A DNA stretch of 64,000 nucleotides from Paragonimus skrjabini miyazakii (Eukaryota; Platyhelminthes; Trematoda; Plagiorchiida; Troglotrematidae): assembly GCA_014338405.1 (NCBI GenBank), contig JTDE01000444.1, positions 10,294-74,293 on the forward strand. Direction: 5' to 3'. This document shows, piece by piece, positions 44,001-56,000 of this stretch. Every line of letters begins with the position of its first letter. Positions within the stretch are counted from its first letter, which is position 1. The notes beneath the pieces are model-generated. The model was not told the DNA's origin, did not search any database, and saw only the letters and a program-made list of their open reading frames with translations. A program made the translations under genes and the position numbers.

Positions 44001-47000
44001 ACCTGTTACAACTACCCCACACCTTTTCTTTCACTTTGAAACAGAACCCTTAACGGGCCAGGCTGCTCAGTCACTCTACTCTCGATTGTCCGACCTGGAG
44101 GCTGCATTATGGACCAGGATGTTTAAGCATCACTTGGCTCTTGGACACTATACTACCGCTCATCTACTCATCAGAAGTAATCCAGATGCTGATCGGTTAG
44201 TTTCACCCTTCCTAATATTTCGATTGTGATTGGAAACATGCATTTCCAGTCTTAGAACACAAAATCTAACGTACAACCGTTTGCGATACTTCCTAGCTGA
44301 TTGCGGAAGTTTGATGATTAGAGTCCACTAAATGTGAGGTTACTATCCTAGTTTAGTTTATTTTTTTTTATACCGCTAAGCCGTACAGGATGCTCTTTGA
44401 CCTGCTTTTAAGTTAACTACTAGTCCTACGGTCTATATAGTCCTTTGTGCAGTAGCAAGGGAAAAGCTATACTGACCGCAATTAGTCTTTGACAGGTTCA
44501 CCTTAGTCCTTGTAGTGAGCCGTTACCGAAAACGTTCAATTATTGGTGTGGTAGTGATGGTGGTTAACTGATTCGACCGTCATATCGTCACGGAATGGGA
44601 GCTGTATAAACAACAATTTTTTCTGAACCGAGGAGGCTTGACGACTAGTAGAAGAGACTTTCATGTGCTAAGTTAGGTAATGGTCTGGGTATCCATTCTT
44701 ACGAATCGCGTTAGCAGTGAAATTGCAAACTAGCCTGGCCAGATCGGAATTGTTATATTTGCCTTATCCTGTTACTTTGCCCAAGTGCCGTTTACGTGCA
44801 GATCTGGAGTGGCGTTATGTGCTAGTTGGCTGATTAGTCGTCAAATGCAACTCGGGATGGATCATTTATGACGGCTTTGTCAACTACCTTTATCATGAGA
44901 TTGCGAGACTCGAGTCTCGGCCTTCACAATCGCATGTTAAAGGCGCCTTGGGGTGTGAAGTTAGCTGAGGTGTTTTTTTAGCGGGCAGTCAGTTTGATGT
45001 TTGCAACAAATTTGATTACGTGTGGTGATTTGCACAAAAATGTCGACAATTATCATCGTCTACTTTGCATGGGTTGCGGTGAGTAGGTTCGCGTAACTTG
45101 GAATGGATGTAGAACAGCCATGATCACCGTAGCAATGATCAACAAAAACACGATTAAACCATTCGACATACTGTGATGATGCTCAGCGTTTGGATCGTTG
45201 GCCGGCAAAGTAAAATGGACTTTAATGCATAGGTCATCGGTCCACAATACGAGCACCATCGTCCCCTGTTCTTCGTCATTTCAGACTACGTCCTCAACCA
45301 AGGGTGTTCAATTTTCTTCGGACCCCAGCTAGGAAGTCGTGAGTGGCCTGGAGCAAGCTTCAGTATGAGTGTCTTCATTTTCCGAACCCAAGTCCTAAGC
45401 TAGTCGCTTAACCGCCGCCCCCAACCTAACCCACCACTCGCAAACAAGTCACGATATGACAGGCGGTGAATTGGTATTCGTAAGATGTGTTCGAAGCCGA
45501 CGAAGCCTGTGGGACGAAATCAGTATGTTTAACAGTCGACATAGTTGATCAATCCTGAAGAGACGTCGTCGAACTTTGTCATTGCTGACACAATGTTTCC
45601 ACCACTCTCCGCTGATGCTTCGCAGACACCGATGGTCGAAAACGGATACTCTGTGAGCATTTTTCGTGCGGACGGACCAGGTTTTGGAGCCGTAGAGTAG
45701 GACCTTGCAGTGGATTTGTACACTCGACCTTCCTCAGAAAGACTGAAATTACGCCGACGCCACTGGTGATGTAAGTTGGCGAACGCCGCCCGATTTGTGA
45801 TCTCATCAGACATTCAATCAGCGATGATACAGTTTCCAAGGTACACGAGATTCTCGTCTGCGTCGAATGACTCACCACCAAGAATGAGAGCAGGCGCAGA
45901 ATACTGTCAACCTTGCGACAGCACCTTGCACTTGGTAGGTGCAAATGTCTACCAAACTGACGACCTGATGCCTGTAGTCTGTCTGAGATGTTCCGGATTC
46001 CCTATAAACCCTCACAGATTAGGGCAATGTCATCTGTGTAATGTATTTCGAAGTCGAGTGCGTCTGGTCAGTTTCACACCATCATATTAACAATTTATGA
46101 GGGCGCACTTTAGGATCCTGTCTGTTGCAAAGTTGACTATTAAAGGGGAGGCTGGACAACCTTGTCGTACCTCACTTGAGGTCGGCGATGCGCCCTCACA
46201 AGCCCCAATCCGAACCAAAGTCTGACGGTAAATTGCCTTCAAGGTATTCATGTATTTCTCGAACGCACCCTTCCTCGATAGACCATCCTAGAGTAGTGTA
46301 ACACTGGTAACTAAATCAACGGCTCCTCTGATGCCCAAAAAGGCAGCAGTCCTTTATATTCTGTATGATTAACGGAATCAATGAGTGGCGGAGTATTGAA
46401 ATGTGCTCAGTTCAACCACGGCCATGGCGAAACCCTGCTTGCTGCTCACGAATGTGCTGTTTCGTTTAGTCCACGGAATACAATGACTGCAAACAACTAC
46501 AACTTAATAGGAATCAGGTTAACCCCTCAATGATTTGCGCACGGCGTGCGTGGGCTGCTTTTGATAGTGGGGGTGATGTTAACCTAACCCCAGTCATTTG
46601 AAACAACTTCACCAATCCAGAGTTTCCGGAGCAGAGCCGTCATTTCCTCAACTAAAGCTGGAACTCCATCTATATGAAGGGCAGCAGGGAGTTCATCTGG
46701 GCCAACTACCTGGTGGCGTTTCAGGAACTTAATGTCAAGTGTGGCTTCTGTTTATGAAGCGGAGAAACGCCAGCAGACCAGTAATTACGGACAGAGCACG
46801 TGGGTCTAGTCAGTGGTGCAGGCGGTCAGTTGAACTGCTGTTGAAAGTACTGTGTCCAAAGTCCTAGGCGTCGTTGCAGGCTATAAGCAGGGGCACCGTT
46901 GACTTCACAGAATACTCCGCTGACACCTGACTTCCTGCTACCAGTCGCTCGGACAGGTGGAGAAGCTTCAGAGATTTCCCGATAGAAGCGGCTTGTTCTA

Positions 47001-50000
47001 TCTCGATGGTGTGTTGTGTCAACCAGGCCTTGCGATCCGCTGGTAGCTGCTTTGGGAGCCTTGCGGGCCGAATTGTACTCACTGCTGGATGGAATATTCC
47101 GGCGAGCGTCGAGAAGTCCCAGCAGTTGGCAGCTGAATGAGCAGTAGTACTAAACGAGGCCCTACCACACTTATTCCGTATGTGTGCCAAATTTGTTTCA
47201 ATGTCGTCTGGTGGGTGGAGACCTAGACTAGAGACTAGCGCGCACTGGTAACCGTAAAGCACCTGTACCCCCTGTCAGTTTAGCTACGTCAGTTTGTGGT
47301 TGACGTCCAAATGACCTCCAAACCGAAACACAACGAACTTGGCGCATAACAATGCACGATCAGAATCCACATAGGTACACCAAATCGACTTACAGTCCTG
47401 GTAACGGTCACGCCACCGATATCTGGCGGCCATATGGTCAGTCTATGTCCGCGACTAAGTCGGCGATGGAGGTCGCTAGGTGGCGCATTGACATCTAGAA
47501 CGTCGAGAATTACTACTTCCCAAAAGCAGACCGTTACCAGCACAGAGCTACAACAAACGTTCATCCTTCTTTGCTTGAGGAGAAACGTAAGAGTGTGAAC
47601 TACCTAAGTCATTTTTGTTGAAAAGTCGCTACCTTTCAAAGCGAAATCAAAAGTAGTACTTGCAGTACAAAGTAAATATCAGTTTATTGAGTTTCTATTG
47701 GTTATTTCCTAGACAAGGTACATCAGTAAAATGAAGTATTACAATTGGTGCCGACACCTTGACTTTCTTGTTGGTCGGCTCGGCTCCACTTGTTGCTCGT
47801 TTGTTTTAACGCGTGACGCACTTAAACACCTTGTTTTACTCCGATGTTCGTTATAACAAAGTCTGATGCTAAGGCAACTTGCTATCCTGATTGGTCACCG
47901 CACTGATATGCCTGTCTGTTCACGTTGTCGACACCATAGCTTCTGCAAATCGCCGGTTGATTTCGTATCGATGCGTTCGTCTAGTCCAATCCTTTTACAA
48001 TGTTTTTCGACGCTTAGTCTTCGTACGTGTGCGTTCAAATCTCTAGCTAGTATAGTGAGGATGAGCGATCGTAATGTACTACTCACACGACTGCTATTCA
48101 GTAGTAGGACCAGAACGTATATTTTGAGATCGAAAAATGCAGGAAGAAACATGGGAGTGCAGCATCGTCCAGAATGGTTCTTGCTACGTAAAGAAACGGA
48201 GCATTGGCGTCTGTGGCAACCGAGACGGTCCGTGCCGAGTACTGTATGCAAATGAGTGTTTTTGTTTGTGATCTTGTTTAAACGATCAACCCGTGTGTTG
48301 CTTTGTTGAATAAATAATCCTCTTGCCATCCGCGTTCTTGGCTCACAACAATTTGTGCCGTGACCAGGATTGGAAGAGGAAGATCCCATGGCCGCAGCCG
48401 TTCGAGGATGGGGACGTCCGGAGCTTCCTGGAGAACTTCGAGGACTTGGCGGAGACGGTCGGAGTCAAGACTTACCGGGCGAAGCTTGCGGCCCTGCGAA
48501 TGCGGCTCAAGGGCAGGGCGAAGGCGGTGCTGGATGCGGCGCGAAGGGGTCCCTCGAAGCGGGCGTTGATCGCGGGGTTCGGCAGCCCATTTGACTGCCA
48601 GGAGGCAATCCGGCAGTTCAAGGGCACCTGGCTTGGACCAGGAGGAGACGCTCTTGTGTATGCCGTGTCACTGCGGGCAGCGTTGTCAAAACCCCTGCCA
48701 CATTTGGATCAGGACTCAGAGCAGCGGATGCTGACGGAACAGTTCTTGGACGGAATGCCACCAACAGTCCGGGATCAGCTCAGGGTAGATCTCATCGCAC
48801 ATCCTATCACGTTGGAACAGCCGGCTGATGTGGCTCAACAATTGCTGGCGGAAAACTCTCCGACATTCAGCATGTTGTAGACAAGTGAACTGAATGACCT
48901 GTGAACCACAGTGGAAAAGTTGACTCAAGAAGTGGCGGCTTTGAAGACGAGGAGGGAGAAGAACGGTGGCGACGTCTGTTACACATGCTGAAGACGTGGA
49001 CACTGGCGAAGATTTTGCTTGCGCGGCGAACAAAAGTCTCATGTAAATAAACGTGTCGCCGATTGTTTTTTGTCTGGGAAGGGTGATCCGATAATAGGGT
49101 CGATGGATAAGACGGCAGTTCAGGCTAGGATAAAAATCAATGGTAGCTCGGAGTGCTGTTTGATTGACACTGGGTTTGCGATTTCATTGATTGGACCGCT
49201 GCCGGGAAAAGTTGTTCAGCCGTGTGCGATAGTCGTTCGAACAATCGGTGGGTTGACACTTAAGGTTACGGGCGTAGCGGAGTATGATGTTGGAGTCGAT
49301 GGTAACGTAGTCAAGCAACCTTTCGTCATTTCACCTGACACACGTCAGACTATATTGGGAGCGGATTTTCTTGACCGCGCTGAGGCTGTGATTGATTTGG
49401 AGCATGGTAAACTTGTAACGAAATATGAAGTGATTCCGTTATTGAAAAAAAAACGTAAACCTCAGCTTGGACAAATTGAAGCGAACGCACCCGGAGCAAT
49501 ACCAGCCTGTGACCATCGGTTGCTGAATGGAGCGATATGCAAATTCCGAAGGTTGTTTACCACGGATCAAGACCCATATGGCTACTGTGACTGGATTGAA
49601 CATGGAATCTCCATCAAGCCAGACCAATTTCGACCATTCGGGCCCAGAAGGACTCCGGTTCACCTGCCGCCGGAAGTCGAGCCACAAGTGAAAGGCATGC
49701 TGAGGGAGGAAATCATTGAGGAAGCTGATAGCTCGTTCAGTTCTCCTGTTCTGTTGGTGAGGAAGCCCAGTAGTAAATTCCGATTTTGAGTCGACTTCAG
49801 AAGACTCAACCAGATTACAGTCAATAAAATCGTAGCAGTCCTAGCGGGGCCGAGATTTTCGACAAGCTACAGAACGTCAAGGTATTTACAGTGCTAGACC
49901 TGCGGTCTGGATTTTGGCAGGTTCCAGTCAAGCAATCGGACCGAGATAAAACGGCGTTTACAGTGTGAGAAAAGCAATTTCGCTTCAAACGTATGCCGTT

Positions 50001-53000
50001 CGGACTGTCAGGTGCCCCGTTCACTTTCAGATGACTGGTGTTGAAGGTGCTAGAAGGACTGAACGATACTGTTGTCTACGGAGACGATATCGTCATCTAC
50101 AGCGCGAATGAGACGGAACATACCGGACACGTTTCAGCTGTGTTACAGAAGATTGAACAAGCCGGCCTACGAATCAACAGTCCAAATTCTCAACTGGCGG
50201 AACGAACGGTAGTACTACTCGGTCATAGTCAGGATGAGGTCCAACCAATTCCCGAGAAACTACTTACCATCAAGGCCATTCCGGTGCCAACATCGAAGAG
50301 AACGTTGCGACAGTTTCTCGGTCGCATCGGGTTCTATAGCCGCTTAATGAAGAACTTCAATGAACTGGCCAGCCCCCTGTATGAAATTCTCAAGAAGAAT
50401 TGTCGAGTTCAGTGGACAGAAAAGGCCAATCAAGCGTTCGCCGAGATCTAACAATTGATGAAGAGGGGACAGCTGACTCTGAAGTTGCCAGTGACTGGAT
50501 AGAGCTTCGTTGTCGCGACGGATGCGAGCGATGTGGGAATCGGAGCTGTACTGAAGCAGGAAGGCGATATTGTAGAATATGCCAGTCGAGTATTAACTCC
50601 TGCTGAACAAAACTACTCAACGACAGAGAAGTAGTGTTTGGCGATCGTGTGGACATTGGAAAAATGGAAATCGTCCTTGCTCGGCCGACGTTTCTATGTA
50701 GAGACTGACCACAAACCATTAGAGTGGATTAAATCGGCGAAGGATCCCCGAGGGAAGCTGGCTCGTTGGGCGTTGCGATTACAGGAGTATAGTTTCACAA
50801 TTCGCCATGTAGCTGGAAGAGAGAACTATGTTTCCGAACGCAACACATATAAGTCCACAAGGACGTGATTGGAGTCAACAGTATTGTACTGGAGAACGAC
50901 CCCGATAAGTTACAGGCAGCGCAGAGGGCGGACCCGACAATCCGATTGGTGATTGATCAGCTTTTATCGGGAGAATGACCACTAGGGAACAAGGAAATTC
51001 CGGAGGTGAAATCTTGTAGAACGTACTGGTCGGACTTGCGGTTGAATAGTTCGGGAATTTTAATGCGCCGACTGCGGGATGGAATAAACGTGCCTGTCAT
51101 ACCGACGGGGTTGAGAGAGACAATTGTGAAGGAATGTCATCAGTTGACTCATACAGGATGTCATCGAACTTAGAACATGCTAAGGCAAAGGGCATACTGA
51201 CTGAGGATGAAGAAGGATGTTAACAATTTTGTGTTGGCGTGCCAGCAATGTCAGCTGCTGAAGAGCTCCAACTACCCCAGTCAGTATCCCACACAACCAA
51301 TTCCGGTCAGTGAGACTGGGGAATTATGGTCGTTGGACGTGATGGGTCCCTTCCCAGTAACCACTTCCGGAAACCAATACATCATAATCATGACGGAACA
51401 TTTGACAAGATGGATCGAAGCAGCCGCCATACCCGATCAGCGTGCAAGCACTGTGTGCAGGGCGGTAATAGAACACATCGTTGCAGATCATGGAATACCG
51501 CGAAGTATATTGACTAATCAAGGTCCCTGTTTCGAAAGTGAAAAGTTTCGGAACTGTTTGGGGCGTTTGGGAATCAAGAAAATTCGCACAACGCCATACC
51601 ATCCTCAATCGAATGGATTGACGAAACGAAACAATCGCAAAATCGAGGAATGGTTGGCGGCGAATGGAGGAAACTGGGAGGAAACACCACCACTGATTCT
51701 GTTGGCCCACCGCTGTTCGCCACAAGGAACAACGAAGAAGTCGTCGTTCGAGCTAATGTACGGGTGCGTGCCACGCCTTCCAGTCGATCAAGAGATTGGT
51801 TTATGGGGAGACCGACGAATGAACATGCGTGAGTTAGCAGAAACTCGGAGAGTGGCCAACCAAAACTTGGCGAACGCACAAGAAGTTTCTAAGGAGCAAT
51901 CAACGGTAAAGTTGTCAGATCGAAATGCTGTGTTTGAAATTGGTTTGGAGGTTAAACACAGAGACAGGTGGAGTTCAGGCGCAACACGACCCGGATCTAG
52001 GAAGTTCCTGGTGAAGTGGAGGGGACCGTATGTAGTAGTGGACCGCCGTGGCCCCGTGTTTCTGATTAATACTGGGAAGAATGAACATCAGGTGCACGGA
52101 AGCCAGCTTTGTAAATGGTATGACACCTCGAGCAGAAGAGAATACGCACCAGGAGCATCGACGTCCTCCAGACCAATACGAAGATCGTCGAGCGAACGAA
52201 GAGAAACTGAAAGGCCTTTGTTGCAGCTGGAACAATGTTTGCGGGGGGAGGAGTGTAGTGAGGGTGGGCGATCGTAATATACTACTCACCCGACTGCTAT
52301 TCAGTTGTAGGACCAGAACGTATATTTTGAGATCGAAAAATGCAGGAAGGAACATCAGGGTGCAGCATCGTCCAGAATGGTTCTTGCTACGTAAAGAAAC
52401 GGAGCATTGGCGTCTGTGGCAACCGAGACGGTCCGTGCCGAGTACTGTATGCAAATGAGTGTTTTTGTTTGTGATCTTGTTTAAACGATCAACCCGTGTG
52501 TTGCTTTGTTGAATAAATAATCCTCTTGCCATCTGCATTCTTGGCTCAGAACACTAGTACTGTAATGTCCGTGCGCCAGATGGTGTGTAGAAGGTTAATG
52601 GGCTAGTGATAAAAAACATCTTTGACTGCATCTGGGTTACAATCTATGGGGACATATGCCACAACAGAAAACAGATAGCGTTTGTGATGGGCGCCTCTCA
52701 ATGCTGTAACCTTACTCTTGATTCTGACAGCGCAAAGGCGACTATTGACGGGTATCCAGTCAGATAACGCCTTCCATGTGTATGCTGTTAGGGAAATTCT
52801 GGCGTCAGCTTGGCCGGTGATCTGAGCTGCATGATCTGCAGACAAGTGCATATTGCACGCACATGGTAAAGCGGTTAACGGGGATGTAAATTAAAGCACT
52901 GAGATAGAATTCCGAAGGCATGTTTCAGCGAAGCAACGCATTGATAACAAGGGTCTCCAAAGTGTCTACAGGGGCAGCCTGTTGACCTATTTGCATGTGT

Positions 53001-56000
53001 TCGAACATTTAAGGTGGTAGGCTTAAATGGTATTCAGGGAATGAGTAGGGTATTGTATCACTCAGGCGGAAAAACCTTAGTGTTTGACACATCGTCATAC
53101 TGGCTGTGACTTCGGTCGCGAACATTATATAAGGTGAGTTTGTGGTGAGTGTTTAAAAACGAGATTGGGAGATAACCAAGTAGAGTTATTTAACAAAAGA
53201 GGGGAAAATAAAGTAAACTGGTTTGGTGCGGAATAATTTGACGTGGGAACAAGGCCGGCCGGGGACATCCTGGTCAAAGGGTTGTGACAAGAAGACAAGA
53301 CAAGTTTCATAATTATTATACGTTTACAAGTTCATAGTTACGATGGCAGAGTACTTCTAGGTTTCCCAGACCGAAGAAGGGGGTTGTTGTGAGGGGCCCC
53401 ACTCGGAATCTTTGGTTCAGAAGAAACCCAACCTACGAGTCAGTGCGGCCAAGCACTGGAGACCGGTGACTAATAGTTGCTCGGTTCATGCACCCTTCCG
53501 ATGCAGTCCATCTATCCAAAATACCCACTGCACCTTGCGTAAGGTTACGAGTGAAACAGCGCAACAGTTCGAGGATTCACCGATGAATTCGGATCTGGTG
53601 CAGTAAATCTGTCCAACCGAGAAATCCAAGACCGACGGGACTGTTGCGACAAACCCCTCCCGTTACCGGTGACCAAAGCGGTTCACACGCTCTTTGAATG
53701 AGGTCCAGTCATTCGAGGTACCCGGTGAACCTTGCGTACCCGTTGGGGCCGGTGATCACCAGGGTGATTCGCACGTCTTCCCTGAGATTTGTCCATGGTT
53801 GGTGTAGACTGGAGGTGTCTGTACGCCATACGGACAGCACACCAGATGTGCGGCATACTGGCTGGGAACCCATTGGGGACATCTGAAACTCTTTTGTGGT
53901 GGGATAACATACGCTAGGACGTAGTACTGTCAAGGAGCTCTCGACATTTTACAAGAGACCCGGCTGCCAACCGTGAATCCACCACGTTGTGGCAGTACTA
54001 CCGGTCATTTTCCGCGTCTGCTTATTTCGCGGTTAGCTCTCACGCGGAAGGCCGTTCCCCATTCAGCAGCCCGGGGATACGCCCGGTGGCGTTTAGTTAG
54101 CCTATCCCGGTACTGGGCGAACAATACAGGGCATATTTTCGAGTCGGAAAATCGAACAGCTACTAAAAATAGCAGTTAAGGTCACTAAGCCACCAGTGGG
54201 CGTGGTGGAACAAAGATTGAATAAGTAAAAATAGTGGGGGTCACCTTTAGACTGTTCTGTAAATTACTATTCATTCAGACTGGACAAAATCGTTTTCCTT
54301 TTGGAAAGAAGCGTTTTGGGATGGAAAAATGGGGGCTTCCTGACACAATTCAAGTAAGTGTTACGTTTTATGCACCCCCGGGTAGTTTGAACGACACTGG
54401 TTTCTTGTCAAGTAGCCACCTAGGGTTGTGCTCTGTGAAGTACCTGTCTTGAGCGTTCTGCTCGTTTGGCGGATGTGGCTGACCTGCATACAGATAACTG
54501 TAAATAATGTTAGAGGTAGTGAGTTATGTGCGAAACTTGTACGTGCTCGCAACCTTTTGGTATCTACAGATGCTGTAATTATGTCTCATTTCTCACAGAT
54601 TAAATAAAACCCATCTTTGGGCTTCGTTAACTTGAAATTGCTTCCAGTAAATCTGATCGATGTACTGTCTTACTTGTTCTTCATACACTTTCTTATGTTT
54701 TCTCATCACTGCTCCACGTTTTCAGGCAATGTACTTGTCCTGTGAAGCAATGAAAATAAATTTTCCGCATCACGCATCGTATCCCTTCGTGTATTTTGGT
54801 TTGGTAATGAAATGATACCCGGATCCACACAATCACGGGCGTTTAAGATAACGGGAACCGGAACTCGTGGCCATACATGCACGGTAGTCACTCATCTTAT
54901 TGCCAGGCCATCGCGACGTTGCTGTTGTAGATATTTGTTTGGCTTCACCTTCTCAATTATATTTAGGACTTCAAAGACTTCTGTTCAACAGTTGGTATTG
55001 CTGAAGTCACTGTTTGTTCTCTGTACTCTAATTATCTCAGCACTATCTCCGTATTTGGATGATATGCACTACACCTTTTTGTATTGTTTTAAAGGCGACG
55101 TGATTGTCTTCGACAACTGATCGTCACACTTTGTGACCGTGGTGAATCATCTAAGCTAGTTTCATTCCATTATGGCGTTTCCGAAGACGAAGTAAGTATT
55201 TTTTGCAACCTGCAATAGTGTTCTTTATGATGTCTTACTCTATGTTTGGTTGGACATTGGTGTGTAGGACTTAATTTTCACGTTTAATTTACAAGGGGCT
55301 TCCCTTGCTTGTCATTTCTATAGTCCCACTTCCATTCTAACACTCAAGAAACGTTTCGCTCATCGTATTTTTGTCTATTTTTCTGCCTAGTTTCTGCTCA
55401 TTCTGGAAGCTCGTGCTCGTGCCACCGATGTTCTGCCGTCAGTTGTGCCTACATCAAGCACCCTAGATTCGGTGCCGTCAGCAAACCCCTACTACGACGT
55501 TCTTTACGCTTTTCACATTCGGCGTGCGAACTATCGCGCCGCTGCCATGATCCTGTTCGAACACGCGCACCGTTTAGCTGAGGAAACGGCCTGCTCTATG
55601 TTCTCTGTTTGCAATAACGGGTTTCGTGCTGGTGGGGCTCGACTTTTGTTCGGTCTGCAGCGTCAAGCGGCTTGTTTGGTTGCGGCGATTAACGCGCTCT
55701 ATTTAGTTCCCGAGGAACACCAGTGGCTGATTCGTCCAGGCTCTAGCAGTGCACAAGATGTTTATCCACCTGGTTGGATACCTTTGGGTTCGAATGGTAA
55801 AAACGATGATCGACCGGAGGCGGAATTCGATCTAGATGAGGTTTGTTTTGTGGTAATAAGTCACACTATTCGAACCAATAAGCAGAGATTTGCTGTGTAT
55901 TTTTTCCCCTTCATTTATCAGTTCTCTGACGATTGAACATCAGTATCACTTACTGTCGTATTGATGCTGCTGTTGATGCACTTGAACAATTGCTGCTTAA

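Larger units (their letters stand above)
48051..52553 (+). mobile_element. Ty3/gypsy-type LTR retrotransposon, decayed
   Basis: A complete 4.5-kb insertion: two 300-bp LTRs, a 4-bp CTAG duplication on both sides (48047-48050 and 52554-52557), a polypurine tract before the 3' LTR, and remains of Gag, aspartic protease, RT, RNase H and integrase in that order. Integrase after RNase H places it in the Ty3/gypsy group. At least nine in-frame stops and one or more frameshifts show it is dead. It is inserted in the sense direction in NUP160 intron 21 and splits an antisense RTE element. Confidence 0.93.

Noticed and set aside
45776..46090. Plus-strand open frame of 104 codons
   Set aside because: It is antisense to the degenerate RTE polymerase on the minus strand and shows no domain.
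47866..48255. Plus-strand open frame of 129 codons, repeated at 52081-52458
   Set aside because: Both are products of the LTR sequence itself plus flanks, not a protein-coding gene.
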